Assembly: GCA_965229765.1 (NCBI GenBank)
Contig: CBDDJT010000003.1
Location: 558,001-622,000, forward strand
Direction of reading: 5' to 3'
Length of the DNA: 64,000 nt
Origin: ASV31 sp965229765
Lineage (GTDB): Bacteria > Pseudomonadota > Alphaproteobacteria > Rhodobacterales > Rhodobacteraceae
The position numbers were made by a program, and so were the translations under genes. This document shows positions 62,895-64,000 of the stretch, in pieces. Under the pieces are notes generated by a model. The model saw only the letters and a list, made by a program, of their open reading frames with translations, ran no database searches and was not told where the DNA came from. Within the stretch, counting starts at the first letter, position 1, and every line of letters begins with the position of its first letter.

Positions 62895-64000
62895 ATGCGC
62901 ATCCGCCTGTCCTCCCGGCTTCTGGCATGGATCGTTCCGCTTTCGGCAGAGACCGGGGCGTTTGCCCGGTCCCTGCTGCTGGCGCATATGATCGGCGCCG
63001 AAGAGCTTGGCCGCGCCATGCTTCTCGCGCTGACCCTGCGCCTTGTCGAGATGGCCAGCGACATCGGGATCGAACGCCTCCTGATCCGATCGCCCCGTGG
63101 CGAAGCCGCTGATTTTCAAGCAGCTTTGCACGGCGCGGTGATCCTGCGCGGGCTGGCGATGGCCGCGCTGATGGCGGCGCTGGCGCTGCCCATGGCTCTG
63201 GCTTTCGCCGACGGCCCGTCGGTCTGGGCCTACCTGTCGCTGGCGCTGGTGCCGCTGTTCCGGACACTTGTGCACCTCGACTACCGACGCGCCGAACGCC
63301 GCCGCGACTACCGCGCCTTCGCCACCGTCGAGCTGGGCGGCACCGCCGCGATGCTGGTCGGCGCCCTCGCCGGCGCCCACCTGCTCGGCACCCACTGGGC
63401 CATGGCCCTCGCCCTCGTCGCACAAGGCTTCGCTTTGGTGTACCTGTCCCACGCGGTCGCGCGGCGGTGCTATGAAATATCCTTTGACCGCAGCGTGTTG
63501 GCAGAATGCTGGGGCTTTGGCGCGCCGCTTCTTCTGAACGCGGGGCTCATGTTCCTGACCTTTCAGGCAGACCGGCTGATCGTGGCCGCGGGCTATGGCT
63601 GGGCCGAGGTCGCCCTCTACGGCGTTGCACTGCAACTGGCGCTTCTGCCCGCGCAGATCGTATCTCGCGCCGCCAACTCTTTGCTCGCCCCGGTCTTCGC
63701 CGACGCCATTGCCCTGGGCGGTCTCGCGACGGCGGCACGCCACGCGATACGCGCCCACGCAGCCCTTGCCCTGCTGTTCGCCTGGGGCTTCGCGCTGACC
63801 GCACCGGGTGCCATCGCATTGATCTACGGTGCGGAATTCCGCCCCGATGCCCTGCTGGCCGCCGGACTTGCCGGCGCGGCAGCCTTCCGCATCCTGCGTG
63901 CGCCCTACTCGCAAATGGCTGTTGCCACCGGCCGCACCGGCGACCCGGCGCGCGCCAACCTCTGGCGGGCCGCCGCCATCGTGCCGGCACTGGCCTTCGC
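62895..64000 (+). CDS. Wzx-like flippase, partial (cut by window edge)
   Basis: The first 368 codons of a polytopic membrane protein starting MRIRLSSRLLAWIVPLSAE, three bases after the pyruvyltransferase stop. Hydrophobic segments alternate with short charged loops (for example AALMAALALPMALAFADGPS and GFGAPLLLNAGLMFLTFQAD), and ADRLIVAAGYGWAEVALYGV is typical of the polysaccharide transport family. The end lies beyond the window. It should flip lipid-linked oligosaccharide, parallel to the flippase at 36903. Confidence 0.85.
   Translation, partial: MRIRLSSRLLAWIVPLSAETGAFARSLLLAHMIGAEELGRAMLLALTLRLVEMASDIGIERLLIRSPRGEAADFQAALHGAVILRGLAMAALMAALALPMALAFADGPSVWAYLSLALVPLFRTLVHLDYRRAERRRDYRAFATVELGGTAAMLVGALAGAHLLGTHWAMALALVAQGFALVYLSHAVARRCYEISFDRSVLAECWGFGAPLLLNAGLMFLTFQADRLIVAAGYGWAEVALYGVALQLALLPAQIVSRAANSLLAPVFADAIALGGLATAARHAIRAHAALALLFAWGFALTAPGAIALIYGAEFRPDALLAAGLAGAAAFRILRAPYSQMAVATGRTGDPARANLWRAAAIVPALAF

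Overview
The window is high-GC DNA that most resembles a marine alphaproteobacterium of the Rhodobacterales (Roseobacter/Paracoccus relatives). The basis is gene content and style: two TRAP-type uptake systems, GGAGG-type ribosome sites, many ATGA/TGATG start-stop overlaps, an ExoP/ExoY-like surface polysaccharide locus, and glycosyltransferases of kinds common in that order. This assignment is inference; no rRNA or housekeeping marker is present.

Region 1 (1-25 kb) is a secondary-metabolite or unusual-lipid locus. On the minus strand a 2.7-kaa PUFA-synthase-type megasynthase (PfaD-like enoylreductase, KS, AT, four almost identical ACPs, KR) is followed by a second ketosynthase protein that runs off the left edge. 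Divergent from it is a C-PCP-TE protein whose thioesterase has Cys in the nucleophile position. Then come an exported CocE/NonD-type hydrolase, an Sfp-type phosphopantetheinyl transferase, and a 3390-aa NRPS/PKS hybrid (A-PCP-PCP-KS-AT-ACP-aminotransferase-C-A-PCP). The combination of PUFA-type synthase, NRPS/PKS with a built-in class III aminotransferase, and a secreted acyl-peptidase recalls the logic of zeamine and fabclavine biosynthesis, but the domain layout here differs. It is the best candidate for an undescribed system in the window.

Region 2 (25-38 kb) is an exopolysaccharide locus. It encodes a TIGR04325-like methyltransferase, an ExoY-like priming sugar transferase, GT2, two GT4s, GT25, a polysaccharide pyruvyltransferase, an exported clan GH-A-like protein, a Wzc/ExoP-like co-polymerase with BY-kinase, and a Wzx-like flippase. 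No Wzy polymerase is recognisable. The matching outer-membrane export lipoprotein (Wza-like), a second pyruvyltransferase and a second flippase (cut by the right edge) lie at 60.4-64 kb.

Region 3 (38.4-56.3 kb) is uptake and catabolism. An RpiR-type regulator and a DctPQM TRAP operon carry the same palindrome, GTGAAA-N6-TTTCAC, in front of each; the TRAP operon ends in a hydantoin-racemase-like protein lacking both family cysteines. A second set holds an FAD monooxygenase, a MarR regulator, a metallo-beta-lactamase-fold hydrolase, a TAXI-type TRAP system, a TauD-like dioxygenase, an ACMSD-like amidohydrolase, a carboxymuconolactone-decarboxylase-like protein and a ThDP enzyme. It looks like a pathway for an aromatic or complex organic acid, substrate unknown.

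Region 4 (56.4-60.4 kb) is a signalling module: a hybrid histidine kinase (PAS-HisKA-HATPase-REC-Hpt), a small exported SUOX-fold protein with no cysteine, and a divergent NarL-type response regulator interrupted by a one-base frameshift. It sits directly beside the polysaccharide export genes.

Non-coding structure includes a run of four adjacent palindromes (30264-30368), a 14-bp hairpin inside the end of the PPTase gene, and an 11-bp-period direct repeat found both between genes (47417-47449) and inside a gene (62797-62840).
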